DNA from: an uncultured Kiritimatiellota bacterium
GTDB taxonomy: Bacteria; Verrucomicrobiota; Kiritimatiellia; RFP12; DVOR01
Direction: 5' to 3'
Length of the DNA stretch: 64,000 nucleotides
Assembly (NCBI GenBank): GCA_944391065.1
Contig: CALXSH010000004.1
Coordinates: forward strand, 1-64,000
The notes beneath the pieces were generated by a model. It was not told the origin of the DNA. It did not search any database and was given only the letters and a program-made list of their open reading frames with translations. How positions within the stretch are numbered: position 1 is the first letter of the stretch; the number at the start of each line of letters is the position of its first letter. Below, in pieces: positions 26,578-33,679 of the stretch. The translations under genes and the position numbers were made by a program.

Positions 26578-27554
26578 GGCGTTAGCATAGCACTTTCGGC
26601 GGAGGTCGGAGCGGCCGCGGCGGCCTTCAGCGTGTTCAGCGCGGCACGGATGTCGTCGAGCGTCTTCAGGTTCATCAGGCTGCCGCGGAGGCGGTTGGCG
26701 CCGGGGAGGCCCTTGAAATAGCGGAAGAGATGACGGCGGAAGGTCAGGACAGTGGACTCTTCCGGGGTGATGTGGGAAAAGGCCGCCGCGAGGGAGCGGT
26801 AACGCAGTTCAAGCTCTAGGTGACGTTCGGTCAATTCGAAGGGGTCAGCGTGGCCGTAGGAAAAGACGGCGGGATTCTCCAGCGCCGCGCGCGCAATCAG
26901 CAGGGCGTGGACGCCGGTGGCGGCCATGGCCTCAGCGGAGGCGCGGTCGGTGACGGAACCATTGCCGCAGATAGGCAGCGCAGTGGCGGCGACGGCCTTG
27001 CGCAGGGTGTCCAAATCTGTCGGGCCGGTGTGGCCCTGTGAGGTGTAGCGGGCATGGAAGGCAACGGAGACGACGCCGGCGTCTTCGGCCATGCGGAGCG
27101 TTTCACGCCAAGTGGGCACGTGGGGGTTGGGACCGAGGCGGGTCTTGACGCTGACGGGCAGGGCGACAGCCTTGGCGACGGCTTTCATCAGTGCACCGAA
27201 GCGCGGCAGGTCCCGCAGGAGCGCCGACCCGGCGCCCTGGGCCGTAATGCGGGGCACGGGGCACCCGGCATTGATGTCAATGCCTTCAAAGCGCCCCATG
27301 GCCTCAACGCGGCGGGCCGCCTCCGCGAGGCGCTCGGGATCGTGACCATAGAGATGGGCCCAGACGTGGCGCTCCTCGGGGAAGGTCTCCAGCAGAAAGA
27401 GCGTCTTTGAGGAACCCCGGCAGATGCCCTCGGCATTGACCATCTCGGTGTAGGTGCGCGCCGCGCCGCAGGCCTCGCACAGGACGCGCATGGCCGGGGT
27501 CGTGAACTCGGCCATGGGCGCCAGGAAAAGGGGGATCATTTCTGCCTGAGCCAT
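26574..27554 (-). CDS. tRNA-dihydrouridine synthase
   Basis: A 326-residue FMN-dependent Dus enzyme that reduces uridine to dihydrouridine in tRNA D-loops. The TIM barrel starts LAPMAEFTTPAMR, and the catalytic Cys is in DINAGCPVPR. PVSVKTRLG and ALLIARAALENP are phosphate- and FMN-contact regions. The subfamily (DusA, B or C) cannot be fixed by eye. The start overlaps the end of the preceding coiled-coil gene by 19 bases. Confidence 0.88.
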   Translation of the reverse strand: MAQAEMIPLFLAPMAEFTTPAMRVLCEACGAARTYTEMVNAEGICRGSSKTLFLLETFPEERHVWAHLYGHDPERLAEAARRVEAMGRFEGIDINAGCPVPRITAQGAGSALLRDLPRFGALMKAVAKAVALPVSVKTRLGPNPHVPTWRETLRMAEDAGVVSVAFHARYTSQGHTGPTDLDTLRKAVAATALPICGNGSVTDRASAEAMAATGVHALLIARAALENPAVFSYGHADPFELTERHLELELRYRSLAAAFSHITPEESTVLTFRRHLFRYFKGLPGANRLRGSLMNLKTLDDIRAALNTLKAAAAAPTSAESAMLTP

Positions 27555-28834
27555 CCGAAGGCCGATCCTCTGCCGGTGGGCTTGGCGGACGGCGGCTCCC
27601 CGAAGTCGGCGGCGTCCGCGGCGAAGGTGCCGGCGGAGCGCTCGAGTTCCTCGATGCGCCGCAGGAGCTGCTCCTGGATATGCATGAATTCCTGATGGTC
27701 GGCGTCGCGGGCGCGGCGCTCGCGGTCGAAGGCGGCGGCGGTCTCGCGGAGTTTCTCGCCGAGTCTGGCAGAATCCAGCGTACGCTGTTCGGCGGCCTCC
27801 ATCTGACCGCGCAGGTCCTGCTCGCGGGACTCGAGGGCCACCAAGCGCTTCTGGAGTTCGGATTCTCGGGAAAGGGCGTTGGAGAGGCTCTTCTCGAGTT
27901 CATGGGCGCGCTCGTTGGGCATATTGCGCAGCGACAGGGAGGCGATGCGTCCGTCACGCAGGGCCATCTCGCGCATATGCTCGGGGGAGTCGCCCATCAG
28001 TTTACGGATTTCGAGGAGGCGTTCGGAGAAGTGCAGCATACGGGCGCGGGTTATTTCGCGCAGGCGGTCAAGCAGCAGCTGCTCCTCGTCCTGGCCCTTG
28101 CGGAGGCAGTCGGCCTCCTTGGAGAGAATGGCAAAGGTGATGGCGTCGGGACTCTCGGCGGAGGCTTCGGCGGGCGCGGACTCCTTGGCGGCCAGCGCCG
28201 TCTCAAGGGTCTCGATGCGCTGGCGGAGTTCGCTTTCGCGCTTGGCGGCCGCGTCTGCCGCGGCCATGGCCTCGTCGGAGGCGCGCCGGAGCTCGTCGCG
28301 CAGGCGTTCGGCCTCGGCGGCAAGGGACTCGGGGTCGGGACGGCCCTCAACATTGAGCTCGTCCTGGCGGAGGGTGGCGAGTTCCTCGTTCAGCTCTTCG
28401 ATTTTGCGGTCGCGCTGGCGGAGTTCCTTCTCCAGCATGGCGGCCTGCGTCCGCAGTTCGTCATAGGCCTCCTGCGAGACGCCGGGCTGCGTCTCCTGCG
28501 GAAGGGGAAGGTCCACGGAGACGGGGGCCGTGCCGGGGTCTTGGGAGAGAACCGCTTCGCGCGGGAAATTCCCCGCGGCGATGAAGCGCTCCGCGGCACT
28601 GCGGGTGACGGGCCCGTAGGGCGGGCAGGCTGGCGAGAGGATGTACCATGTCATGCCGAGCTCGGGAAGGGCTTCGGCCGGGACCCAATGCTCGCCGTCG
28701 GCGGAGATCAGAAAACCGGGGCGGATGACGCCGGAGGCGGCCCACTGGACCAGGAGCGCCGTCGGAATGCCGTTTGTGCTGGTGTCGGCTCCGGGGTCCC
28801 GCAGGGACCAGCGCCTGGGATCAGGCTCACTCAT
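27536..28834 (-). CDS. GYF-like / coiled-coil protein
   Basis: A 432-residue protein. The first ~110 residues look like two tandem GYF_2-type modules (each with a Trp, a loop GIPTALLVQWAASG or YGPVTRSAAERFIAAG, and a short beta end), which in other proteins bind proline-rich peptides. The remaining ~320 residues are a long charged coiled coil. The ATG at 28834 overlaps the previous stop by 8 bases. Function is unknown; an intracellular scaffold is a reasonable guess. Confidence 0.65.
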   Translation of the reverse strand: MSEPDPRRWSLRDPGADTSTNGIPTALLVQWAASGVIRPGFLISADGEHWVPAEALPELGMTWYILSPACPPYGPVTRSAAERFIAAGNFPREAVLSQDPGTAPVSVDLPLPQETQPGVSQEAYDELRTQAAMLEKELRQRDRKIEELNEELATLRQDELNVEGRPDPESLAAEAERLRDELRRASDEAMAAADAAAKRESELRQRIETLETALAAKESAPAEASAESPDAITFAILSKEADCLRKGQDEEQLLLDRLREITRARMLHFSERLLEIRKLMGDSPEHMREMALRDGRIASLSLRNMPNERAHELEKSLSNALSRESELQKRLVALESREQDLRGQMEAAEQRTLDSARLGEKLRETAAAFDRERRARDADHQEFMHIQEQLLRRIEELERSAGTFAADAADFGEPPSAKPTGRGSAFGWLRQK

Positions 28835-29102
28835 GGGCGGTCTCTCCGGCGGCGCGGCGCGCGCCGAGGGCGGCCACGGCGTCCTGGCGGACGTCGAAGA
28901 CCTCGTCGTCGGCGGCAAGGGTCCGCAACATGGCCTTGCGGAGATGTTCGCGGGTGGCGTCGAGCTCCTCCTGCACGGTCATCAGGGTGGCCTTGGCAAT
29001 CAGCAGTTCGCGTTCCCAACGGTCCTTGGTTTTCTTCAGTTCGGCCTTAAGGGCGTCATTTTCGGCGCGGAGCGCCGCGATTTCTTCGTTATCGCTAGCC
29101 AT
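28827..29102 (-). CDS. Small coiled-coil protein
   Basis: A 91-residue, almost wholly helical protein with clear heptads (EEIAALRAENDALKAELKKT). No signal peptide or membrane segment is seen. It is followed by the GYF/coiled-coil protein with overlapping stop and start, so the two may form a complex. I recognise no family. Confidence 0.6.
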   Translation of the reverse strand: MASDNEEIAALRAENDALKAELKKTKDRWERELLIAKATLMTVQEELDATREHLRKAMLRTLAADDEVFDVRQDAVAALGARRAAGETAHE

Positions 29103-29132
29103 GGATGTTACCTCGTTTTGGCGTACTGACGG

Positions 29133-29870
29133 TCAGAGAGCGCTCTTTGTGCCGAGACGCGAAGAGCGGATGAGGGTGGCCTCGCTGACGGCTTCCTCGC
29201 TGTTGTTGGCGTAGGAGAGCGCAAGGGCGACGGCAGCTTCTTTCTGTGCGGCGCGGTAGAGTTCGTTGAAGATTTTGGCGGCCGTGAAGGCCGTACCGGC
29301 GTGGCGCATGGCCTGGGCGCAGCGGAGTGCCTCGTTGGCGGCCGCCTCGCGGTTGCCGGCGTCATAAAGCGCCCGGATGCCGAGCGTCCACTTGGTCAGT
29401 GTCACGTCATAGAGACGCGGAGCGCCGCGAAGATGCCTGGCAAAGAGGAGATTGTAGCGGGAACGCAGATCGGCCGGCCAGCCGTGGGGATCGAGATCGT
29501 AGAGAACGTCCAGCGCGAATTCGGGCTGCAGGGCCTCGGCGATGGTGAGTTCGGCGTCGGCCACCTCGGCCTCCGTCCAGCGGTCGGAAGGACGGGTCCA
29601 AGCCTGCTGCAGACGGCGGAATTCGCCGTTCTGCGTGCCTTCGGCCAAGGCGATGCGGAGCTCAAGCGTGCGGCGGCTGAGTTCGGTCCAAGGGATATCG
29701 CAGCCGTCGGCGCGCTTCAGCAGCGAACGGGCCCTGCTGTACTGGCCGGCGTCGAAGGCGACGCGGGCCTGCGTGCGCCACGAAGCGTCCGCCGTCACGG
29801 CGGACTGACGGATGCAGCCGCCGAAGAGAAGGGCGGAGCCGAGGAGTGACAGGAAAAGGGTCTTTCGCAT
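29133..29870 (-). CDS. Putative lipoprotein with TPR-like helices
   Basis: A 245-residue protein with a lipoprotein signal peptide; the lipobox is LFGGC with C19 as the lipidated residue. The mature part is alpha-helical with RVAFDAGQYSRARSLLKRA, a TPR-like unit, and similar alanine-rich helix pairs to the end. It was probably expressed from its own promoter (29910-29920) and lies 30 bp before the small coiled-coil gene. Function is unknown. Confidence 0.65.
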   Translation of the reverse strand: MRKTLFLSLLGSALLFGGCIRQSAVTADASWRTQARVAFDAGQYSRARSLLKRADGCDIPWTELSRRTLELRIALAEGTQNGEFRRLQQAWTRPSDRWTEAEVADAELTIAEALQPEFALDVLYDLDPHGWPADLRSRYNLLFARHLRGAPRLYDVTLTKWTLGIRALYDAGNREAAANEALRCAQAMRHAGTAFTAAKIFNELYRAAQKEAAVALALSYANNSEEAVSEATLIRSSRLGTKSAL

Positions 29871-29909
29871 AGTCTGGTTGCCTCTTTTTGGTTACCTTCC
29901 TGTATGTTG

Positions 29910-29920
29910 TCTTTAGCATA
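29910..29920 (-). promoter_or_regulatory. Extended -10 element for the lipoprotein gene
   Basis: On the minus strand the sequence reads TATGCTAAAGA, a weaker member of the TGnTAnnnT set, about 40 bases before the ATG. GGAAGG precedes the coding sequence in the leader. Confidence 0.35.
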
Positions 29921-31006
29921 TCAAAAAGAGGGACTTGGGGCGAGCCGTACGGCGATGCGGCTCCAGTCAAACCGCGCCTCGGCCCCGTCAAAGAGAGGCG
30001 CGAACCGGGCTTCCCGCGCGTTTGACGTCAGCGCGGCCATCCGGCACAGCGCGTCACGCAGCGCCTCCGCCGTGGGCGCCACGCGGAAGTCCCCGAGTTC
30101 CGGCCACGGAACGCCCTCGGCGCAGATGACCGGCGTACGACAGCAGAGAGCCTCTGCGACGGCGATGCCGAAGTTCTCCCCGCGTGAGGGCAAGACAAGA
30201 CAGGCAGCCGTCCGCAGAGCGCGGGCCTTCGCTTCGGGCCCGAGAAGGCCGAGGTAAATGATGCCGCCGCCCTGGGGAACCGGAGCGCCGTCCGGCGGGC
30301 CGGCGATTTCCAGCGTCCAACCTTGGGCGGCCAAGCCGGAAGCGTTCCAGGCGGCCTCCAGCAGGTCGAGGCCTTTGAGCGGATGGAGGCGGCCCAGAAA
30401 GAGAAAGGTCCTGCGGCGGGGCAGGGGCGGGGCGGGATCCGGCGGCAGCGTCACGCCGTCGGGAACGGTGACAATCGGCGGGCAGTCCGCTCCCAGAAGC
30501 CGTCTCGTCCGATCTGCCTCCGCCGCCGAGCAGGCATGCAGCCGCGCCGCGCGGCAGAGCAGGGGGCGGAAGGTGCGCCTCCAGACCCAACGCCGCAGGG
30601 CCGCGTGGCGCGTAAAGAGAGCCTCGCCGAGTGCACCGTGGAGGGACCACTGCAGCGGCAGACTAAGCCGCCCGGCAGCGCGGGCGGCCGCGAAGACAGG
30701 CTGGCTCCAGCCGCCGTGCAGATGGACATGGGTGACCGTCCGCATCAGGCGCGGCAGGGCAAAAGGAAGGGTGGGGGAGAGATAGAGCGCAGCCGGAGGC
30801 ATCGGGCGGAAGGTCCGGATCGTGAGGGTCTCGGGCGGATTGTCCGTCAGCAACGGGTGGAGCGGATGGCCGGAGAGGCAGGCCACGGTTATCCGCAGGC
30901 CGGACTTCGCCTGGGCGACAGCCAACGAAGCCATGGCCTCCGAAAGACCGCCGCCGTCGGCCCAGCAGCCGGCCGAGAGGTGAAGAATATGGGGCGCACG
31001 CTTCAT
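29921..31006 (-). CDS. Glycosyltransferase family 4
   Basis: A 361-residue GT-B enzyme. The N-terminus has the GGGLSEAMASLAVAQAKSG glycine-rich acceptor loop, and the middle has FLFLGRLHPLKGLDLLEAAW, typical of the GT4 linker. The donor site shows LPSRGENFGIAVAEALCCRTP with the two Glu residues of the E-x7-E motif. It probably acts on a cell-surface glycan. It is transcribed from its own TGCTAAACT element. Confidence 0.88.
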   Translation of the reverse strand: MKRAPHILHLSAGCWADGGGLSEAMASLAVAQAKSGLRITVACLSGHPLHPLLTDNPPETLTIRTFRPMPPAALYLSPTLPFALPRLMRTVTHVHLHGGWSQPVFAAARAAGRLSLPLQWSLHGALGEALFTRHAALRRWVWRRTFRPLLCRAARLHACSAAEADRTRRLLGADCPPIVTVPDGVTLPPDPAPPLPRRRTFLFLGRLHPLKGLDLLEAAWNASGLAAQGWTLEIAGPPDGAPVPQGGGIIYLGLLGPEAKARALRTAACLVLPSRGENFGIAVAEALCCRTPVICAEGVPWPELGDFRVAPTAEALRDALCRMAALTSNAREARFAPLFDGAEARFDWSRIAVRLAPSPSF

Positions 31007-31046
31007 GACTGACGCGAAAAATCCGTTTGGATGAACTCTTTCGCGG

Positions 31047-31057
31047 AGTTTAGCATA
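31047..31057 (-). promoter_or_regulatory. Extended -10 element for the GT4 gene at 29921-31006
   Basis: On the minus strand TATGCTAAACT matches the window's TGnTAnnnT consensus, about 40 bases before the ATG. Confidence 0.5.
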
Positions 31058-31097
31058 TTTTCCCGATAGTGTGATATGCCCAAGAATAACGCGGGCG

Positions 31098-31229
31098 TTG
31101 ACAGGGAAGCGCCGTCACTTGCTATTCGAAATGGGCGGATCCTGGGTGCCTTCGCGCGGGGAGAGGCACACTGCCTCCTTTGGCCGGAGGTCCCCCACCC
31201 ATGCGTCTGAAGATCCCGGAAGGGGGACC
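31098..31229 (+). ncRNA. Possible unidentified structured RNA
   Basis: TTGACA (31098-31103) with a 17-base spacer and a poor -10 (GCTATT, 31121-31126) precedes a GC-rich stretch with two hairpins that share bases: CCTCC/GGAGG (31174-31190) and the perfect 8-bp GGTCCCCC/GGGGGACC (31189-31229). No coding frame is convincing. I could not match it to SRP RNA, 6S RNA, tmRNA or RNase P RNA. Confidence 0.2.
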
Positions 31230-31299
31230 GGGGGACGGCACGAAAAGGATTTGCGGTAAGGTCACTTCTGACCGAAAGTGCGGCCAAGAGAGACTCGCC

Positions 31300-31380
31300 A
31301 CCCTATAGGGTAGTCATTCGCTACCCTATAGGGTAGTAACGCGTCACCCTATAGGGTAGCATGGCACTACCCTATAGGGT
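31300..31380. repeat. Array of four 12-bp palindromes at exact 23-bp spacing
   Basis: The perfect palindrome ACCCTATAGGGT starts at 31300, 31323, 31346 and 31369. The 11-bp spacers differ except that each begins AG, so the palindromes and not the spacers are conserved. The second copy extends to 16 bp (CTACCCTATAGGGTAG). The array is about 240 bp from the GT4 promoter and 300 bp from the tRNA promoter, so it is not placed like an ordinary operator. It could bind an oligomerising dimeric protein. Confidence 0.9.
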
Positions 31381-31564
31381 GGGATGTCGACTTAGGGCAA
31401 GGCGCAGGTCACTTATCGGGCGCTGTGCGGTCTTGGTAAGGGCTATTGGGGGTGGCTTATGAAGGTCAGAAGGGGGGATCCGTGGCTTTCGCGTAAGAGG
31501 AGGCCTGCACGTTCCGGGGGCGTCCGCACCGTCCATGGGCGGAGGGCTCTCCGGATGGGACCGC

Positions 31565-31578
31565 TTGACGGCCGTCAA
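31565..31578. repeat. 14-bp perfect palindrome
   Basis: TTGACGGCCGTCAA is a perfect palindrome about 185 bp after the four-copy array, unrelated to it in sequence. It may be a single regulator site. Confidence 0.5.
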
Positions 31579-31603
31579 TGCGCCCCCTCGTTCGGAAAAA
31601 TGT

Positions 31604-31638
31604 AAATGCGCCTATGCTCAGAGGCCGTAGGCGCATTT
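31604..31638. terminator. Hairpin, possible minus-strand terminator
   Basis: A perfect 11-bp stem, AAATGCGCCTA with TAGGCGCATTT, around a 13-base loop. On the minus strand it is followed by a T-rich run (ACATTTTTCC); on the plus strand no T-run follows. Confidence 0.45.
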
Positions 31639-31680
31639 CGGAGGGCGAGAGACGCGGGAGAAAATATTTTCAAAAATCTG

Positions 31681-31710
31681 TTGCGTCTCCGGGGGGACGT
31701 ATGCTATATT
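31681..31710 (+). promoter_or_regulatory. Promoter of the tRNA-Gly/Lys array
   Basis: TTGCGT (31681-31686), 18 bases, then TATATT (31705-31710) with an extended TGC before it. The first tRNA begins 17 bases after the -10. Confidence 0.6.
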
Positions 31711-31726
31711 TTGCGTCACATTTTGC

Positions 31727-31802
<76 letters not shown>

Positions 31803-31813
31803 CTCTCCCTTAT

Positions 31814-31889
31814 GGGGGTGTAGCTCAGTTGGTAGAGCAAGTGACTCTTAATCACTGGGTCCACGGTTCAAGCCCGTGCACCCCTACCA
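31814..31889 (+). tRNA. tRNA-Lys (CTT), copy 1
   Basis: A 76-base cloverleaf with anticodon loop CTCTTAA, anticodon CTT, and encoded CCA. It differs from copies 2 and 3 at the acceptor (GGGGGTG with CACCCCT) and by one base in the T loop. Confidence 0.95.
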
Positions 31890-31924
31890 TTTCGGAGAGC
31901 GGGACAGAATGTGGCATACCGGTT

Positions 31925-32000
<76 letters not shown>

Positions 32001-32010
32001 CTTTCCCCAT

Positions 32011-32086
32011 GGGGGCGTAGCTCAGTTGGTAGAGCAAGTGACTCTTAATCACTGGGTCCACGGTTCGAGCCCGTGCGCCCCTACCA
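32011..32086 (+). tRNA. tRNA-Lys (CTT), copy 2
   Basis: A 76-base cloverleaf with anticodon CTT, acceptor GGGGGCG/CGCCCCT and encoded CCA. Confidence 0.95.
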
Positions 32087-32116
32087 TTCGGGAAGACCGG
32101 ATGCGCGATACCGGTT

Positions 32117-32192
<76 letters not shown>

Positions 32193-32202
32193 CTTTCCCC
32201 AT

Positions 32203-32278
32203 GGGGGCGTAGCTCAGTTGGTAGAGCAAGTGACTCTTAATCACTGGGTCCACGGTTCGAGCCCGTGCGCCCCTACCA
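32203..32278 (+). tRNA. tRNA-Lys (CTT), copy 3
   Basis: Identical to tRNA-Lys copy 2 and exactly 192 bp downstream of it. Confidence 0.95.
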
Positions 32279-32308
32279 TTCGGGAAGACCGGATGCGCGA
32301 TACCGGTT

Positions 32309-32384
<76 letters not shown>

Positions 32385-32394
32385 CTTTTCCCAT

Positions 32395-32470
32395 GGGGGC
32401 GCAGCACAGTTGGCAGCGCAGGTGATTCCTGATCACTGGGTCCGCGGTTCGAGCTCATGCGTCCTTGGCA
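32395..32470 (+). pseudogene. Decayed tRNA-Lys copy with anticodon CCT
   Basis: The same 76-base length as the Lys copies but with about a dozen changes. The anticodon loop reads TTCCTGA, giving CCT, an arginine anticodon. Conserved T8 is C, the D-stem GCTC is GCAC, the T-stem has a C-A mismatch, several acceptor pairs are G-T and the CCA end reads GCA. It is most likely non-functional. Confidence 0.75.
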
Positions 32471-32476
32471 TTCGAA

Positions 32477-32510
32477 AGGCCGATCGACACAGTCGGCCTC
32501 TTTGTTTTTT
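32477..32510 (+). terminator. Terminator of the tRNA array
   Basis: A 7-bp stem, AGGCCGA with TCGGCCT, followed by CTTTGTTTTTT, beginning 7 bases after the decayed tRNA. Confidence 0.8.
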
Positions 32511-32540
32511 ATGCCCTGCTGCCGCATGCTGGCAGATACA

Positions 32541-32574
32541 AAAAGGCCGTCCGGAATTCCGGGCGGCCTTTTTT
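32541..32574. terminator. Bidirectional terminator between tRNA array and GT4 gene
   Basis: AAGGCCGTCCGG pairs with CCGGGCGGCCTT around AATT with one wobble pair. An A-run precedes and a T-run follows, so it can end the minus-strand operon at 32588 as well as plus-strand read-through. Confidence 0.85.
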
Positions 32575-32587
32575 GTTATCCGGGGAG

Positions 32588-33664
32588 TCAGAGACCCATA
32601 TCGGCCAGAATGTCGGCCAACTGCTTCCGGATGACCTTCATCGAGAGATGCTTCTCGAAGAAATCGCGTGCCTCCTTGCGGAGCGCGACCAATTCGTCGC
32701 GTTTTTCGAGCCACGGGGTGACCGCGTCGACGATGGCCTTGGGGTTGCCTGGCGGAATAAAGGTGATGGCGGGGCAGTCCTTGGCCTCGGGCGGGTAGCC
32801 AGTGCAGTACTCGTTGATGACCGGGCGGCAGCAGGCCATGGCTTCGTAAACCTTGTTGCCGATGACGCGGGAGGCCTTCTCCGTGGTGCCGAAGACTCCG
32901 AGGACGATATCGGCGGTACGGATGACACGGGGGACCTCGACGTAGGGGACCTTGTCGAGGAAGGTGATGTTTTTGATGCCCTGGGCCCTGGTTTCGGTCT
33001 GCGCTTTGTATGCGCCCCAGCCGAGGAAGTCCCAGTGAATCGGGAGGCCCTGGGTCATGCGGGCGGCCTCGACGATGTACTCGGTGCCGTGGAGCGGCAG
33101 ATAGGCGCCATGGTAGAGGATGCGCAGGGGAGCCTTCGGATCATGGGGCGGATCCTCGCCGGGCCCGGCAGGCTTGAAGACCTTTTCGTCGGTGCCGGTA
33201 AAGAGGACGCTGAGCTTTTCGCGCGGGACGCCCATGTGCTTATGGAAGAAGTCCGCGTGGCAAGAGGTGTCGCAGAGCATGCGGTCGACGGCATTGAAGA
33301 GCTTCGTCTCCCACGCGAGCAGGCGCTTGGCGCGGCCTTCCTCGGCGGACCACTTCTGCTGTTCGAGGACCTTTTTGTCCCAAGCCGAAATCATTGGGTC
33401 GAAGGCAACGGGAATACCGCGCCTGTGGGCCCAGCGGCAGGCCGCCATCGCGTCGCGCTGACGGGCGACGGGGACCCAGACCAGGTCGGGCTTCGCGCCC
33501 TTCGGACCGCGGAGGGCAAACTCCCAGTCGCCGAGGCGGCAGCACCAACGGACCTGATAAATCACGACGTCCCAGCCGAGATCCTTGAACAGAGCAATCG
33601 CAACGCGGTTGCGCGAATACTCGGGCGAAAAACGCCCCCACCAGAGCACGGTTTTCTTTGCCAT
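32588..33664 (-). CDS. Glycosyltransferase, GT-B fold (GT4-like)
   Basis: A 358-residue protein. The N-terminal VLWWGRFSPEYSRNRVAIA and the central LFTGTDEKVFKPAG linker, followed by RILYHGAYLPLHGTEYIVEAA, are typical of GT4-like transferases. The donor-site Glu pair is less clear (EKASRVIGNKVYEAMACCRP). It is the last gene of a minus-strand run, 15 bp after the LpxC-like gene, and ends before a strong terminator. The acceptor is unknown; an LPS-related role fits the neighbour. Confidence 0.8.
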   Translation of the reverse strand: MAKKTVLWWGRFSPEYSRNRVAIALFKDLGWDVVIYQVRWCCRLGDWEFALRGPKGAKPDLVWVPVARQRDAMAACRWAHRRGIPVAFDPMISAWDKKVLEQQKWSAEEGRAKRLLAWETKLFNAVDRMLCDTSCHADFFHKHMGVPREKLSVLFTGTDEKVFKPAGPGEDPPHDPKAPLRILYHGAYLPLHGTEYIVEAARMTQGLPIHWDFLGWGAYKAQTETRAQGIKNITFLDKVPYVEVPRVIRTADIVLGVFGTTEKASRVIGNKVYEAMACCRPVINEYCTGYPPEAKDCPAITFIPPGNPKAIVDAVTPWLEKRDELVALRKEARDFFEKHLSMKVIRKQLADILADMGL

Positions 33665-33679
33665 GACGGATTCCTTGGC

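Larger units (their letters stand above)
31007..31726. other. 720-bp gene-free region with several dyads
   Basis: No supportable coding sequence lies here. From left to right it holds the GT4 promoter, a possible structured RNA, the 23-bp palindrome array, a 14-bp palindrome, an 11-bp stem hairpin and the tRNA array promoter. I see nothing in 31390-31560. Confidence 0.6.

Noticed and set aside
31189-31229. SRP (4.5S) RNA, because of CCCGGAAGGG
   Set aside because: The conserved AGCAG and GGTCAGG elements of the SRP domain IV loop are missing.
31300-31380. Short CRISPR array
   Set aside because: Repeats are only 12 bp and spacers 11 bp, and no cas gene is present; the repeat is a perfect palindrome, as in operators.
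32395-32470. Functional tRNA-Arg (CCT)
   Set aside because: T8 is changed, the T-stem is mismatched and CCA is absent.
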